DNA of 64,000 nt from the NCBI GenBank assembly GCA_033961575.1, contig CM066733.1:133784421-133848420 (forward strand), written 5' to 3'. Both the position numbers and the translations under genes were made by a program. The stretch is from Aselliscus stoliczkanus (taxonomy: Eukaryota > Chordata > Mammalia > Chiroptera > Hipposideridae). Each line of letters begins with the position of its first letter. The stretch's first letter is position 1. The notes beneath the pieces are model-generated. The model saw only the letters and a program-made list of their open reading frames with translations, searched no databases and was not told the DNA's origin. Positions 34,896-47,054 of the stretch are shown piece after piece.

Positions 34896-36943
34896 TAAAT
34901 CCATAAACAGGATGAAGGGAATATTTTAAGCATACAATGAAATAAACTTTATCCAACATGGTAAATATTGCTAAATAAAACAACGCAGGTCTATCAGATA
35001 TACAATGGCTCTTTTAGGGCAATATCATCTATTACCATAATCGAAGGTAGATTTCAAAATGCCAACTCTCTGAAAGAAGCACATTTCCATTTTCTGTCCC
35101 AAACTGGAAAATCCTACTAAATAAAGCAGTATTCCTGTGAAAGCGTAGTGTATGCAATGTTATCCATTTCACACCCTTACCCAGTTGTCTTTATCCCACC
35201 TTTCTGCATTGGGCAGGAGTATCTTAGCTGATAAGCTTCCAGAAATGTAGTCAGATGAAGGACGCACTTGGAAAAATGTCAATAGCTACCACTATATACC
35301 CACATCTGGATCTTGAAACTAGCCATAATGAATTCAGAATATGTCTATTTGTTATATGTATTTATACAAATATGTATTTATTTAGAAAAAAATTGAAGGA
35401 AATTCTTTTTCTTTGAAAAGAATGGGGAGAGAGGTTCTTTACAAAACATGCAAACGCATAAGGCAAACAAAATCTGAGAAAATTTATAAACGACTACAGG
35501 ATACCAATAAGGCTTTTGTTTTAAAGAATGAAGGTAAAATACATTACAGAATTTAATACTTAGCACAGTAAAATAAAAATAACTTTAAGATTTAGAACTA
35601 AAAATTGGAGGCAAATTTAAAGAAGTTAAAAGTTGAAGCACTTATTTTATTGAAACTCTGGTCAAAGGTGAGAGAACTACTTCCGAGGAAAGGGTGTAGA
35701 AGACTTTAAAACTGCTTTAAATAGATCAATACCAATTAAAGTTAAGGTTCTTAGATACCTGCATACATTTATGCCAGTAAAAGTGGTTTTACTCAATATC
35801 TTTCATATACAGTTATAGGCAACTTACTGATCTTAGTTAAGAAATAAAAGTGGAACAACAGAGAAAATTATGTAATATGGTTAAAAAGTTGTAAAATAGT
35901 AAAATTGACTTAATAATTATTGGGGCCCCACATGTTAAAGTCACCAGTGAAAATACGATCACTCCATGTTACCTGGATGGCAGGTGCTGCTGTCTAATAT
36001 GAATCTAGACTTCGATGGCTCAGGACCATTGTCACCACCACAGCTATATGACCCTCTTCAGCACCCACAGCATGCTCTCTCATCTTCCAAAAGACTAAGC
36101 TCAAACATGACCTCCTATTAGGTCTTCTACAACCCATGGCACAAAGTTTAGTTTGCAATTTCCATGAACTTAGAATCTGTCATTCATTAACGTCTTGTCC
36201 AATAGGGCATGCGCTTTCAGGCAGAGAATGCGTCCAATTTGGGGGGCACCATATAAGCCTATACGGATATCGACTGAATGACAGAGTGATTCACTCTGCA
36301 AGTCAGAGGCCAGACACAAAGGAAATTGCCCTTTGTGGAAGCTGCCCTTTGCAGCACTCCTCCATCCAGGATGCAAGGAGCTGCCCGCAGTGAGCAGCTG
36401 TATTAGTAAACCACCTACTGATGCTTATCTTATTCCAACTTACAAACACGCAAACAGCCAGTCCTTACACAAATGCCCTTGCGCCAACATACAGCAGCAT
36501 TAGAGACAAGGTACAATCAACTTCTCTCTGGGGAAAGTCACAGCCCGCTGTCTTTTCAGTTTTTCATTAGCCAATACAGAATGGTTGAAAAACATGTTCT
36601 ACAGACCCTGAGAGATAATTAAAACCCAGTAAGGTATTCTGACGAACTGCCGAGGACCGACAGTTCCCCTCAATGAAGTCGGGATGAACTGTCAGAATTC
36701 ATGATGCATTTAAGTATTTTTGTTGTTAAGAACAATTTGTCAAGTCACCTCTTCAACAATATCACATGGCGCCTTTAGATAGATTTAGAATGTGTTGTTC
36801 TTAAAAGCTATTTCTGAATCTAAACTAAAACATTAGGCTCCCCTCACCCCCCAAGTTTTCTCTCGTTTCAATTGATGGGGGTAAGAAGGTCTTAAATTTG
36901 TCAATAACCGTAATTCTCACACATTTCATTTTCTTCCTTTTTC
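34896..36943. other. Unannotated intronic DNA
   Basis: No exon or young repeat recognised in 2 kb. The segment 36080-36200 (AAACATGACCTCCTATTAGG) may be decayed L2. Confidence 0.35.
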
Positions 36944-36945
36944 TA

Positions 36946-37024
36946 TTGGGTTGTCGGAAAAGTCATGACACATTTTTGCAACGACAAACAGAAAAAATAC
37001 ATCATGATTTTTCCGACAACCCAA
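36946..37024 (+). mobile_element. Mariner-type MITE, 79 bp, TA-flanked
   Basis: Begins TTGGGTTGTCGGAAAAGTCA and ends TTTTTCCGACAACCCAA, with terminal 12 bp perfectly inverted, and flanked by TA at 36944-36945 and 37025-37026. Arms of about 30 bp pair around a loop containing GCAACGACAAAC. Best-preserved ends of the three copies. Confidence 0.95.
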
Positions 37025-37026
37025 TA

Positions 37027-38340
37027 AAAAGAAAGCAATTCTAGTCCTAGTCCTGCGGTTTACACAACTGTCTCCTGCCTCCGGGGGATCAACTAGTAAA
37101 TGCAAAATATTCAACTGATCTTAGTATTATTTCAGGGATGTTACAAGTGCTGGATTTTCTGCTGTAACTTTCCAAAGTTGCTTGTCAAAATGATTAAACA
37201 GAGAATGTATTCCTCTCTTTGGGGACCCCATTCGGGTCAAATTTTCTCATGACTTCTGACCACAGTGAGAGCACTTCCTCCTTGTTCTGTTTTGTTTCCC
37301 TGTCCTTTGCTGCTTGGCCCTCGCAGAGCAGCATTCCTGTACTCTGAATCAAGCACTATGCACAAATCGGCTGGAAGCACTGCTGCTCGTTGGGCTCTGG
37401 CTACTCTTTTGGCTTATGATTTTACTACTGTCATGTTGCACTAGGTCACCCAAAGGTCTGTTATCCTGAATCTTCCCACACGTTACGCATTGATTTTAGG
37501 GGTTCCAGCAACATCTTTCTGGATTTTATAGTACAGATTAGTACAAGGAACTGAATTCCAGACTGTATAGCCCATAGGAATTTGTGAGAGGTAACGTTTA
37601 CTTAGCGTTAAAGAAACACGAAAGCAAACATGAATAGAATGTTAAGTATAGTGATGAGGACTTGGACCAAATTTAGTAACGATTTTCACAATGGAACATC
37701 TTGGCAGATAAAGACCTGCTTATTTCCTTCCTTCTAGCCAATGAACATAAAAATACCAGCATGCCTCTGAATGTGGAGGAGCTACAGCCCATGGTGCTGA
37801 ATTGAACACTCCTTCCCCGCACTCAACAATTAGCAAGGTTTCATGAAGTTTAAAAATGTGACCTCAGCTTAGAAAGGTTGTGAAGACTGCTTGGGAAGAA
37901 GACAGCATGTTATGTATTATTTCCCAACCCAGGCTGCTGAAGAAGGGATGTGGTTATACAGAAAGTAGATTTAGGCCAGCATTCTTGTAATCTAACCCAC
38001 TAAACATGCAAAATATCAAAAGCACACGGACTTGAAAGGATCAAGCTAAGCCACTCCTAGTTTCAGAAGTTACCACCCTAGAGATATAGGTGAACTTTCA
38101 GTTTGATTACGCCTCCATGGAAGCCCAGTGACCACAGTAAGCACTTGAGTCCTAGACAAATTATGGTACAATTTAAAATCTCTGGTAGTAGTTTAAAGTC
38201 ATCTTCATTTACTTTCAGTTTATCTTTTTCTCAATGAGCTTCATACCTTCAAAGAAAGGGGTGTACATTCATCCCCTGGCTCCCTTCTCTTGACCTCCTT
38301 CCTTCCATCCCTCCCTCTTCCCTCTCCTCTCTCTCTCATT
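37027..38340. other. Unannotated intron ending in a pyrimidine-rich tract
   Basis: No exon or repeat family recognised. At 38285-38338 a CT-rich run (CCTTCCTTCCATCCCTCCCT and following) precedes an old repeat. Confidence 0.4.
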
Positions 38341-38760
38341 CATTCAAGTATTCCACAATTATTTAGCACCTATCATGTCTCAGGCATGGTTCCAGGCACT
38401 GTTGCTACAGATATGAGTAAGCCATAGTCTCTGCCCTCAAAGGCTTACAGTCTAGAGGGAGAAGTGTTATTTTAAACAAATTAATTACAATTCACATTGA
38501 TACGGGCTGTCTCAATCAGCAACAGTGCAGAGGAAGCAATGATCTGAGAGAGACCAGCTCTTAGGAGGAGGAATCAGGAGGGGTAGGAGAGTGGGTGGGG
38601 GGCTGGGATCTTTATGACATTTTGGCTGGGTTCTGAAGTGTGATTTCACCCAAGGAAGAAGAGGAAGGGCGCTACTGACAGAGGAAATAATGCAAAGGTG
38701 CAGAGTTGTGAAAGGGGAGAAGTTCAGTGTGTCTGGGACAGTGGCTGGAGGCAAGAGAGG
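38341..38760 (+). repeat. Old mammal-wide interspersed repeat fragment
   Basis: TTTAGCACCTATCATGTCTC, CAGGCATGGTTCCAGGCACT, CTCTGCCCTCAAAGGCTTAC and AATAATGCAAAGGTGCAGAG are typical of a common ancient repeat related to the pieces at 24605 and 39745. Name not assigned. Confidence 0.5.
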
Positions 38761-38819
38761 CGGTGGTCAGGCTGGGGTTCAAGGTTTCACGTGTCAAGGC
38801 GGGGTTTCAGAAGACAGGC

Positions 38820-39060
38820 TCTGCTCCCCCTGCCCGGAACACGCTCCTCCCCAGTCTCTGCAAGGTCCCTTCACATGATTCAGGCCCTGTTTCAACCCCA
38901 CCTCCTCCTCATGATTCTTGCTACCACAGTCCCTGGCTCTAGTCCACCCCTGGCCTGTGATGTCTTATTTTTTCTTCATGGTACTTATCCCAACAGGGAG
39001 TCATTATTTGTTGATGTGTCTGCTTGTTTATTGACTGACATTTTTCTAAGACATGCTGTG
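38820..39060 (+). mobile_element. L2 LINE 3' fragment
   Basis: CTGCAAGGTCCCTTCACATG, TTTCAACCCCACCTCCTCCT, TTCTTCATGGTACTTATCCC and TGTGTCTGCTTGTTTATTGA follow the L2 3' region. Ancient and non-coding. Confidence 0.65.
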
Positions 39061-39123
39061 GAACCACATCTACATTTTTAATATTTTTTTCTTAGGTGAG
39101 AAGCCTATATTTAAATAAATCTG

Positions 39124-39284
39124 GGGCCGACCGAGTGGTTCAGTTGGTTAAGAGCTCGCTCAAGAGTGCGAGCTGAGCTCTGAGCAACAGCAGTTCGATG
39201 CCTGGCCCGAGCTGAGCTGCCACTAAGCTGCCAACAGGTAGCAAGATGGCTCAGCTAAAAAAACACAAATAAAATAAAATAAAA

Positions 39285-39313
<29 letters not shown>
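39124..39313 (+). mobile_element. tRNA-derived SINE, GCTCGCTC subfamily, with expanded tail
   Basis: GGGCCGACCGAGTGGTTCAG head, TTGGTTAAGAGCTCGCTCAA, GAGTGCGAGCTGAGCTCTGA, CCCGAGCTGAGCTGCCACTA and a long (AAAT)n tail. Target duplication AAATAAATCTG at 39113-39123 and 39314-39324. Confidence 0.88.
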
Positions 39314-39319
<6 letters not shown>

Positions 39320-39320
39320 A
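39262..39320. repeat. (AAAT)n microsatellite in a SINE tail
   Basis: About 12 AAAT or AAAAT units. The target-site sequence itself is AAAT-like, so the right boundary is soft. Confidence 0.95.
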
Positions 39321-39744
39321 TCTGAGTCATCAACCTATTAAAACAAGAATAGAGGCCTTTATTGCTTTTTCCCCTGTGAACACTAAAGCTTTCTACCTTC
39401 TCTTCCCATGAAATTATATGAACCTAGAGTTAGGTACCCACCATGTTTAATCTGGGGATGTTTCACCATCGTGTCAGTGAAAACACATTGGTACAGCATG
39501 CATAATAGTAAGGACAGGACATGGCTGTTTCTTGGCCTTCCTAGGTTATAAATTACAGAAAGAGAAATTCCGAGGCAATGGGGACCACCACCACAGATAG
39601 ATTATTTCCCCTGAATTTAAAAGGATTAAAAAGTATTTCAATAATCTTGTTCAAATACTATGAAAAGCAAGGCATGGTATTAAATGATGATATCCAGTAA
39701 ATCACCTGAACACTAATTATTCTTGGGCCAAGTCAAGAAGGCAT

Positions 39745-40280
39745 GCACTAAATGTGTATTCACTCTTCCACAAATATTCTGTTTTGTTTTGTTCAGGCAC
39801 CTGTGCTAGGTCTCGGTGAAATACAAAGATGAATCAGGCCCCGGGTAGTTTATACTCATGAATAACACTGAGGCCTATGTGAAAGTCTGAAATGCCAAGA
39901 AAAGGCATTTGCGGGCAGATGGTCCTTCGGCATCAATCAGGAATGTTTGAGTGGGCTATGAAGCAAAAGGAGAATGTGGCCCAGGGGAGGCGGAGAGGGT
40001 GTTTCAGGCGGGTGAGTCCAAGGAAGCCGAGGCAGAGATGCAGGGAAGTGGATGGTGCTCATCAGAAGCAGCAAGGTCATTTTGGTAGAAGAGATAGAAT
40101 ATTTAAAAATTCAGTTTGAGGATGGATCTTAACAATCTACCATGCAAGCTTAATCAGCAGAAAATGGGAACCCACCAAAGTTATTTCATCAGCAGAGTAA
40201 CATGTCTCAAGAGAATCAGCAAAGAATAACCAAGCAACAGACTGGATGGCAGCAAATCTACAAGTGGAGAAACCTCAAGG
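39745..40280 (+). repeat. Old mammal-wide interspersed repeat
   Basis: CAGGCACCTGTGCTAGGTCT, GTGAAATACAAAGATGAATC, GAATGTTTGAGTGGGCTATG, TTAATCAGCAGAAAATGGGA and CAGAGTAACATGTCTCAAGA follow an ancient repeat pattern. The family name is not reliably recalled. Confidence 0.4.
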
Positions 40281-40440
40281 AACTCTTCAACAGTACAGGA
40301 AAAAAAGCACTAATGATGGCAGTGAAAATGTAAAGGAGGGAACTGGGTTGACATGTATTCCTGAGGTCCATTTATAAGACCTACAATTCTCTGGAAATTG
40401 GGGAAACCATTTGCCACATGATATTCACATTGCTCTTTTT

Positions 40441-40547
40441 TTTTTTTTTTTTTGAGGGCAGTGTCACTGGCCCTCATATGTGGGACCCGAACAGGGGCCG
40501 CTGGCTTCCCAAGGCAGCGCTTAACCACTGCGCCACTCAGCCGGCCC
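40441..40547 (-). mobile_element. Short-form tRNA-derived SINE, antisense
   Basis: Plus strand: T-run, GAGGGCAGTGTCACTGGCCC, TCATATGTGGGACCCGAAC, CGCTGGCTTCCCAAGGCAGC and CACTCAGCCGGCCC. Target duplication ATTGCTCTTTTT on both sides. Confidence 0.93.
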
Positions 40548-40579
40548 ACATATTGCTCTTTTTAAAAATGCTAGGCTGA

Positions 40580-40960
40580 TAATGGCATTCTCCTACATGG
40601 AAAACCCTTTCATGACTTAGGAACAGGTAGAAAACCCTTAACTTTAGTCTCTCATTTTGCTCCCGCCTCCTTCACCAGCCTCTACACCTGGCTTCCTTCT
40701 AGATGCTCATGCACAGCAACTCTCTTCCCTGGCTCAAAGCACCCTTGCCCTGTTACCTAAGTCCTAAGGCTAGGGCAGCCCCCTTTCATAGTCCTTTATA
40801 CTTTCCTTTGAACACTTAACTTGTAATTAAATCACTGAAAAGGTATGCTTTAATGACTGTCTCCTTGGATAAAATCTCCTACTACATCCCACCCCCTCCT
40901 TAAAGCTGGGATTATGTGGCTTCCTGTATCCATAGAGGCTGGTATTAGGCACTCATTAGG
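40580..40960 (+). mobile_element. L2 LINE 3' region
   Basis: ATTTTGCTCCCGCCTCCTTC, CAGCCTCTACACCTGGCTTC, GACTGTCTCCTTGGATAAAA and GCTGGTATTAGGCACTCATT correspond to the L2 3' end, diverged. Confidence 0.65.
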
Positions 40961-41312
40961 CCAACAGGGAAATAAGGAGCAAAGAATCTAAGAGGACACT
41001 GGGGTCTCTAGTCTGCGTGGCTGGAAAGGCAAGACTACCACGGATAAGCAAAGGGACACAGGTTTCAGAGGGAAGATGATGACGTTAAATTTGAGATTGA
41101 ATGCTAGTTCACTCATTATATTGTTAAATATATGGAAATGGAGGTAAGGAAGGAAGACTGGATGGAAATAGACACTTCAAAGTCATTTTCATGGGCATCA
41201 ACAGCATGGCTAAGTCAGAGTGCACTGAAATGATCTTTTGGAATGTCTGTCTTTCCAACCAGACTATATCCATAAGATCTGTAAGGGCACTGCCCATGGT
41301 GTATCCATTTAC

Positions 41313-41670
41313 TACAAATTGAATGTTTGCGTCCCCCGCAAAATTCATATGTTGAAACCTAATCCCCAAGGTGATAGGACTTGGAGATGGAGTCTCTGGG
41401 AGGTGATTAGGTTATAAACTTGAAGCCTTCATGAATGGGATTAGTGCCCTTAGAAAAGAAACCTCAAAAGCTCCCTCACCCCTTCCAGCATGTGAGGGCA
41501 CAGTGAGAAGACAGCCATCTACGAACTGGGAACCAGGCCCTCACCAGACACCAAATCTTCCAACGCCTTGATCTTGGACTTCGCCGCTCCCAGAACTGTG
41601 AGTAGTAAATGTTTGTTGATTGAGCCATCAGGCTATGGTATACTGTTACAGGAGCCTGAACTAAGGCATC
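41313..41670 (+). mobile_element. MaLR solo LTR (MLT1A/B-like)
   Basis: ATTGAATGTTTGCGTCCCCC, CATATGTTGAAACCTAATCC, GGGAGGTGATTAGGTTATAA, GAATGGGATTAGTGCCCTTA, AGACACCAAATCTTCCAACG, CCAGAACTGTGAGTAGTAAA and CCTGAACTAAGGCA are in the order of an MLT1A/B LTR. Near full length. Confidence 0.88.
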
Positions 41671-43270
41671 ATCTTTATATCCCAGATATGCTCAATAATC
41701 AGTAAACAGTACTTCAAGAAAAAGAGAGTTGTCAGACCTTCCTTAAGAAGAACGAACACCAAAGATGAAACACCAAACACATATGAGCTGATGTTTGAAG
41801 TCCCTGTGATTCATCAGAAGACAGTTTCTACTAGGTGAGAGGACAAAAGACAACTGTAAGAGTTAGGTGAGGAACCGGAATTGGAAAACAGAGGCTACTT
41901 TTTCAATAATTTTACCAGAGCGTGTCAGCCTCAAAAGAGTTGTTGGTCCAATACATGGAATGGGTCTCCTTTTCCTCTTTCACCTTGTCAGAAAGTGTTA
42001 CTCCTTCAAGAGACTCAAGTGTATACATGGGCTTTCTCTTCAGATCCACTCTAAGCTTGAAGCAAAACTCCTGAGTCTCTAGCGTTTCTGTCGTCTTCCA
42101 TTAAATCAGTGATAAGACCTGAGGAAACTCAGGTTTCGGTGTTGTGAGAGAAACTGGTAGGAAGGCTCTTTGACCTGCTTTGGTTGTAGTCCATTCAAGC
42201 CACCGAGCCCAGATGAGATCTTCAGGGCTCCAGCTGGGCTCACCAGATTTTTGTACTGGGATCTGCAGCCAGAACCCCATTTAATAATCAAGAGATGCTT
42301 TGCCTGGCTTTATTTTCTACCCACATACCAACATCTAGGACTTCTCCAAAAAAAAATTAGTTTCGGGGCAGGACTGTGGTATTCCTCCAGAATACAGCCA
42401 AATACAACTACAACCGCATCTCAATTTCAACATAACTTACAGGAAAAGATGAGGCCAGGCTGGGTGTGTGGGGAAATAAGGGCAAAGGAGCTGTTTCAGT
42501 ACTGGGAAGCAAGAATTTATACAAGAGTTGTCTGTCTAGTCAGACAGCATCACAGATCTGCAAAATGTTCATATCTGAACTATGAGCAACATTCCCTTTT
42601 GCTACTGTGTTTACCTATTAGAAAATTAAAAGTTCACGAGATATGTTAATCAGAGAAATCATTTATGGATCTTAGAGATTTCCCCTCTGTCTTGAAATAT
42701 CTGAATATATTTAAGATAAAACAAACAGAGAACACAAAAAATGAAGCTAAAGTAGCAAAATGTTATATAAAGGTATCAGAACTAAAGTAATAGTATTTTT
42801 GTAAATAACTGAAGCCTACTTTCATACAGGTACTCAATGGAAGACATTTATATAAATATTTTACTGCATTAGGTCCTGTGGTAATTTAGAAGCAAATACT
42901 ATTTTGATTTTACTTTCACTTAAATACACTGCAAATTACTGCCATTACATCATATTAAAATTTCAAATTAAATAATCTTCATGCATTTTAAAAGTAGGCT
43001 TCTTTGCCCTAAAAAGCTTATTCTCCCATAAAGCACTACCAAAATATCACTATATAACAAAGCCTTGCAATTGTTCATTTTTATTATTTTGATTAATTTT
43101 ATAATGTCCCCATGATGTTTAAATACAGTCTTGTAATTTTATATATGATGAAAACTGAACCAAAATTAAATAGTCTCTGAATTTATGCTCCAAGACATTC
43201 TTCCAGGATTCCAAACTAATGAAAATAGTAACACCTTTTTATTTCCCATTAAAAAAAAAGGGGGGGGGGA
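41671..43270. other. Unannotated intronic DNA
   Basis: A 159-codon frame at 42170-42649 has no recognisable domain and no convincing splice sites. AT-rich after 42650. Ends in an A-run and a G-run at 43250-43269. Confidence 0.4.
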
Positions 43271-43446
43271 TAGGCCGGTTAGCTCAGTTGGTTAGAGTGC
43301 AGTGCTCACAACGCCAAGGTTGCCAGTTCGATCCCCACATGGGATGCTGAGCAGCGCCCTCTACAACTAGACTGAAACAACTATTTGACTTGGAGCTGAT
43401 GGGTCCTGGGAAAACACACTGTTTCCCAATTAAAAAAAAAAAAAAA
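43271..43446 (+). mobile_element. VES-like tRNA-derived SINE, full length
   Basis: TAGGCCGGTTAGCTCAGTTG, GGTTAGAGTGCAGTGCTCAC, B-box CCAGTTCGATCCCCACATGG, GCGCCCTCTACAACTAGACT, TTTGACTTGGAGCTGATGGG and CACACTGTTTCCCAATTAAA. This family is the strongest clue that the host is a bat. Confidence 0.93.
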
Positions 43447-44840
43447 CACAACACATTGGCTCTACCCACCCTCTCAACCATTTTCAATTGGCACATCAAA
43501 TTATTTTTGTGGTGTAGGGCGTCAATCCAGGTCCTTAGGTTTTAGAAGCGAATCTTTGCCCCACTCTTACCTGAGCTTTAGCAAAATCAATAAAATACAG
43601 ACTAGCAGGAAGCAACTGGTAAATTCATGAATTAAGGCTTTGTTTATGCTTAAATAATTTACAACCAATTGTTAGGTTTAAGTGAATTCTGCCTTGATTA
43701 AAACTGTTAGTCCACCTGAGAAAATAAAAATGTGTTTTGAGTTTTTGCACATCTTACATTCACAGTAAGAATCCTGTTTTTGCCTATGGTTCTATAATAC
43801 ATGCCAAAGCTTTATTAAGTATAGGGTTTTAAAAGTAAACTGTCCTCTACACAGACTTATTTACTCCTCTATTCAATAGATCTTTATTGAATAAGTATTA
43901 TACACCAGCCACTAAGCTGAACAATAGGGACAAAGATGAATAAGAAGTTGATTCATAAATGTGCTCATTTCCCACTGCTGATAATAGGCAAGAATCAGTA
44001 ACAACAATCCATATTGTAACTGAAGAATAACATGGTCCTGAGAACACCTTTAAAGGAGAAATCTTCCTAAACTAGCCTTTATACTAAAAGTATACATAAA
44101 GTAAAAGTTTGGGCAAGTAAAAAGTTATCCATCCCCAAACTATCCCCTATATTCAAAGAACATGTTCTACCTACTATAATCATAGGGCAAGTCCACAGAA
44201 CTTAAAAAGGGAAATGAAAATAAGCTAATCTAGCATTTTTACTCATATTTTGACTTACTGAGGCAGGGAATAGGTTTTACATTTTTTTACCTAATTTTTT
44301 ATTTATCTAAAAGTGCCAATGAAGCAAATGCAATAACCAGGACAGGGGGCTACGGTTATTGCCTAATTTTTGAGTTCTGCTCTGATGGACACCCAGCAGG
44401 TTAGAACACACATGGGACTATTCAATTGGTTCTCTGTCATCTTGTGGAAGAGCCATAATAATATTTTTAAGAACTTATTCCATTGGGATATTCCAATTGT
44501 GATATTCTAAGATAGCACGGACATGCAGTCTCATACCTAAACAGCAAAGAATAACCAACAGTCAATAACAGACATATTTGTCATCAGCCTAGACTTTTTT
44601 GCTTCCCAAAACAATAAAGGACTTAAAACCAGTGAAAATTAGTAAATCCTATACTAAATTTCAAGACATATATCATTCTACATACTGATTATCTCTCCTT
44701 TTTCAGCCATAAGCAATAACTAGAACAAATGGCAAAAGATTTTTCTGCATAAAGCTCTTACATGAGGCGCTACTTATGAAAATGATGGAATCATTAATTC
44801 ACATATGTTCAAGGAATTCGATGAATGGCATTATTTGTTA
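43447..44840. other. Unannotated intronic DNA
   Basis: AT-rich. No repeat family or exon recognised. The part around 43870-43950 (TTTATTGAATAAGTATTATA, CACCAGCCACTAAGCTGAAC) may be a decayed old repeat. Confidence 0.35.
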
Positions 44841-44849
44841 AAATTTATT

Positions 44850-45120
44850 TTTTCAAAAAATACTTACTGAGCACACCTATTACATATGACAACTAGGGAC
44901 ACAAATATGAAGAAAATAGACGTTAACCTAATACACAAAACTAACAGTCACAGCAGTGAGGTCAGCCATTAAAATGCAGTAGAAGCAGGCACTGGGCACT
45001 GTGGGCAGACAGACGAGGGAGTACGGCAGCCTGGGCGGGGTGCTCAGAGGACAGAAGGTTCACAGAGCTGTCCAGGAGCAGGCAAAAGAGTTCCCCAAGA
45101 AGTGAGCACAGTTACTTCCA
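44850..45120 (+). repeat. Old mammal-wide interspersed repeat fragment
   Basis: ATACTTACTGAGCACACCTA, GACACAAATATGAAGAAAAT and a GAGCAGGCAAAAGAG-type purine-rich continuation resemble the pieces at 38341 and 39745. Confidence 0.4.
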
Positions 45121-47054
45121 GACAGGCAGGAGCCTAGAAGAACTGGTCCCATTTTCCAAATCTTTGGACCCAGCAACTATCATCACAGTAAAACTGCAGA
45201 GCTTCAAAGGGGGAAAGGGAAAAAAAACATAGAATGACACTTGTGCACATGTCAGAGATCATGTCGGAATGGAGAGATCCTGAGCTAGACCTACTAGGGA
45301 AAAATGGCAAGCAGCCCTGGGTCAGTGTCCAATCCCAGCTGGTCAGAGAGGGTTGCCAATGAGGCGAATGGATGAACCTGGGCAGACTCTGCACACTGTG
45401 CTAACACCTGTTTTTTCCTGGAGCTGGTCAGGTGCCCTAAGCAGGAAACTGCACTAAAGCCATTTCTTAGCAACTACTCAGCACCAAGGAGAAGTGATGG
45501 AGAAGGAAGGTAAGAAGGATGAGCCACCAAATGGCCCTCTTGAGAGCCAAGGCAGGCAGAAGAATGTGTTTGGGGAAGACTGGCTCTTAGCAATTCCACC
45601 AAAAAATTAACTATTACACAGTGTCTTTGTTCACCGACAAAATGTTAGAAAAAGAAAACAAAATAATTTAAAAATTAACTCTGCAGCCTCTTTTCCATTT
45701 AAAATCCAGGACCTTCAAGGCAGTTATGCAAATACTTTTTGTTCCTAATTTTAGCCAAGGACAAACACGGTCAGCTAGGAGCAAGGGACCAGAATCGGAA
45801 AGGAAAACCCACACGGATGGCTCAGAGAGAAAAAAGAAGTAAATGGGGAAAGGGGTGGGTATGGGACTGTGTAAAAAGAACAGCGCTCCTGACTTTGTGT
45901 GGTTAAAGCTGGAAACATCTGGTTCACCAAGTAGAGCCAATGCTTTTCCAAATATGAACAGTACATTCGATAGGATTCCCAGCCAAGAACCGCCTGCCGA
46001 TGCTTGCTCATGACTCTCAGGTGTTCTGTGGGCAAGGAGTAGGGACAGAGTTTGGCTCATGCTCCTCACGGTTCAGCCATCCATGGACAGCCCCAAAAAT
46101 AAGACAGAGGGTATGTGAGAGTAAGGCGGGCAGAGGGCTTAGGTTAGGAAAAGCAACAGAAGAAAAGCAAACTTCTAGTCGAGTTACTACAGCCAAGTAG
46201 AATTAAACGGGGGGAAGCACCCAGGAAAATTATACAAGAGAAAGTACCTCCTGTACTTTCTTTATCTCTCCGGAAACGTTACTGCTGGCTGCACACTCCT
46301 GCAGGGACACGCAGGGTGCCTGTAGATTAAACCAGCCCATGAACCACATGTTCATCTATCTCTGCACGTGACCCTCGAGGAAGGCCATTCCCGGTCACTT
46401 TCCAACGCCTGAAATCCCTTGGTAAACAATCAGTGCCACCACCTGGTCCGCTCTGGGGCCCCACCCATTCACTGTCTTGCTCTCTGCACAGCTAGAGAAT
46501 AAAAATGACAAATTCTGTCCATTCCCAAGGCTGAGGTGGGGTAGAGTCTTGGATGAAGCTTAATGTATAAAAAGGCAAGAATCTCTACTTCTTTGCCTAA
46601 CTATTTGGCTACGATGAGTCTTTGATGTATAAACATCATCTTCACAACACTATCCATTGCCTCTCCACTTGAAGCACCATCCAGGTTAAATCTTTAGCTT
46701 TCGTCTCTGTTCAACCATCTAATCCCAACAGCCCCAAATATGTGGGGAAATAGGACAGTTTTCAGGCACATATTCTCCCAGTAGATAGTAAAAATTCTGA
46801 TGACAGTAAATTTTCTACCAGTCCTATTAATAGAAACTGAAAGTTTATGGAAGAAAAGTTTTTTCCATATAAAGCATATTCTTGCTGAATCTACACAGGA
46901 ACTTTCCATCTTGAGTTTTAATTGTTTCTGAAAATCTAATGACTCCATTGGAGGCCCAGGCCTCAGTTTCTCTCCAAGACTTAATGACAGGATAGAAGCG
47001 AAGTGGGCAGAGCTACTGACCTGGTGATAAGCCTCCTCCATATGTGCACACCCA
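45121..47054. other. Unannotated intronic DNA
   Basis: About 1.9 kb without recognised repeat, exon or RNA gene; several 60-130-codon frames lack protein character. Confidence 0.4.

Noticed and set aside
34520..34933. Minus-strand frame of 137 codons with hydrophobic stretches
   Set aside because: Part of it lies across a MER5-like DNA element and the rest has no recognisable protein character.
42170..42649. Plus-strand frame of 159 codons
   Set aside because: Amino-acid composition and lack of domain, splice or promoter context look like read-through of non-coding DNA.
43271..43346. A tRNA gene
   Set aside because: The head has A- and B-box-like segments but the cloverleaf does not close and the VES body and tail follow, so it is a SINE.
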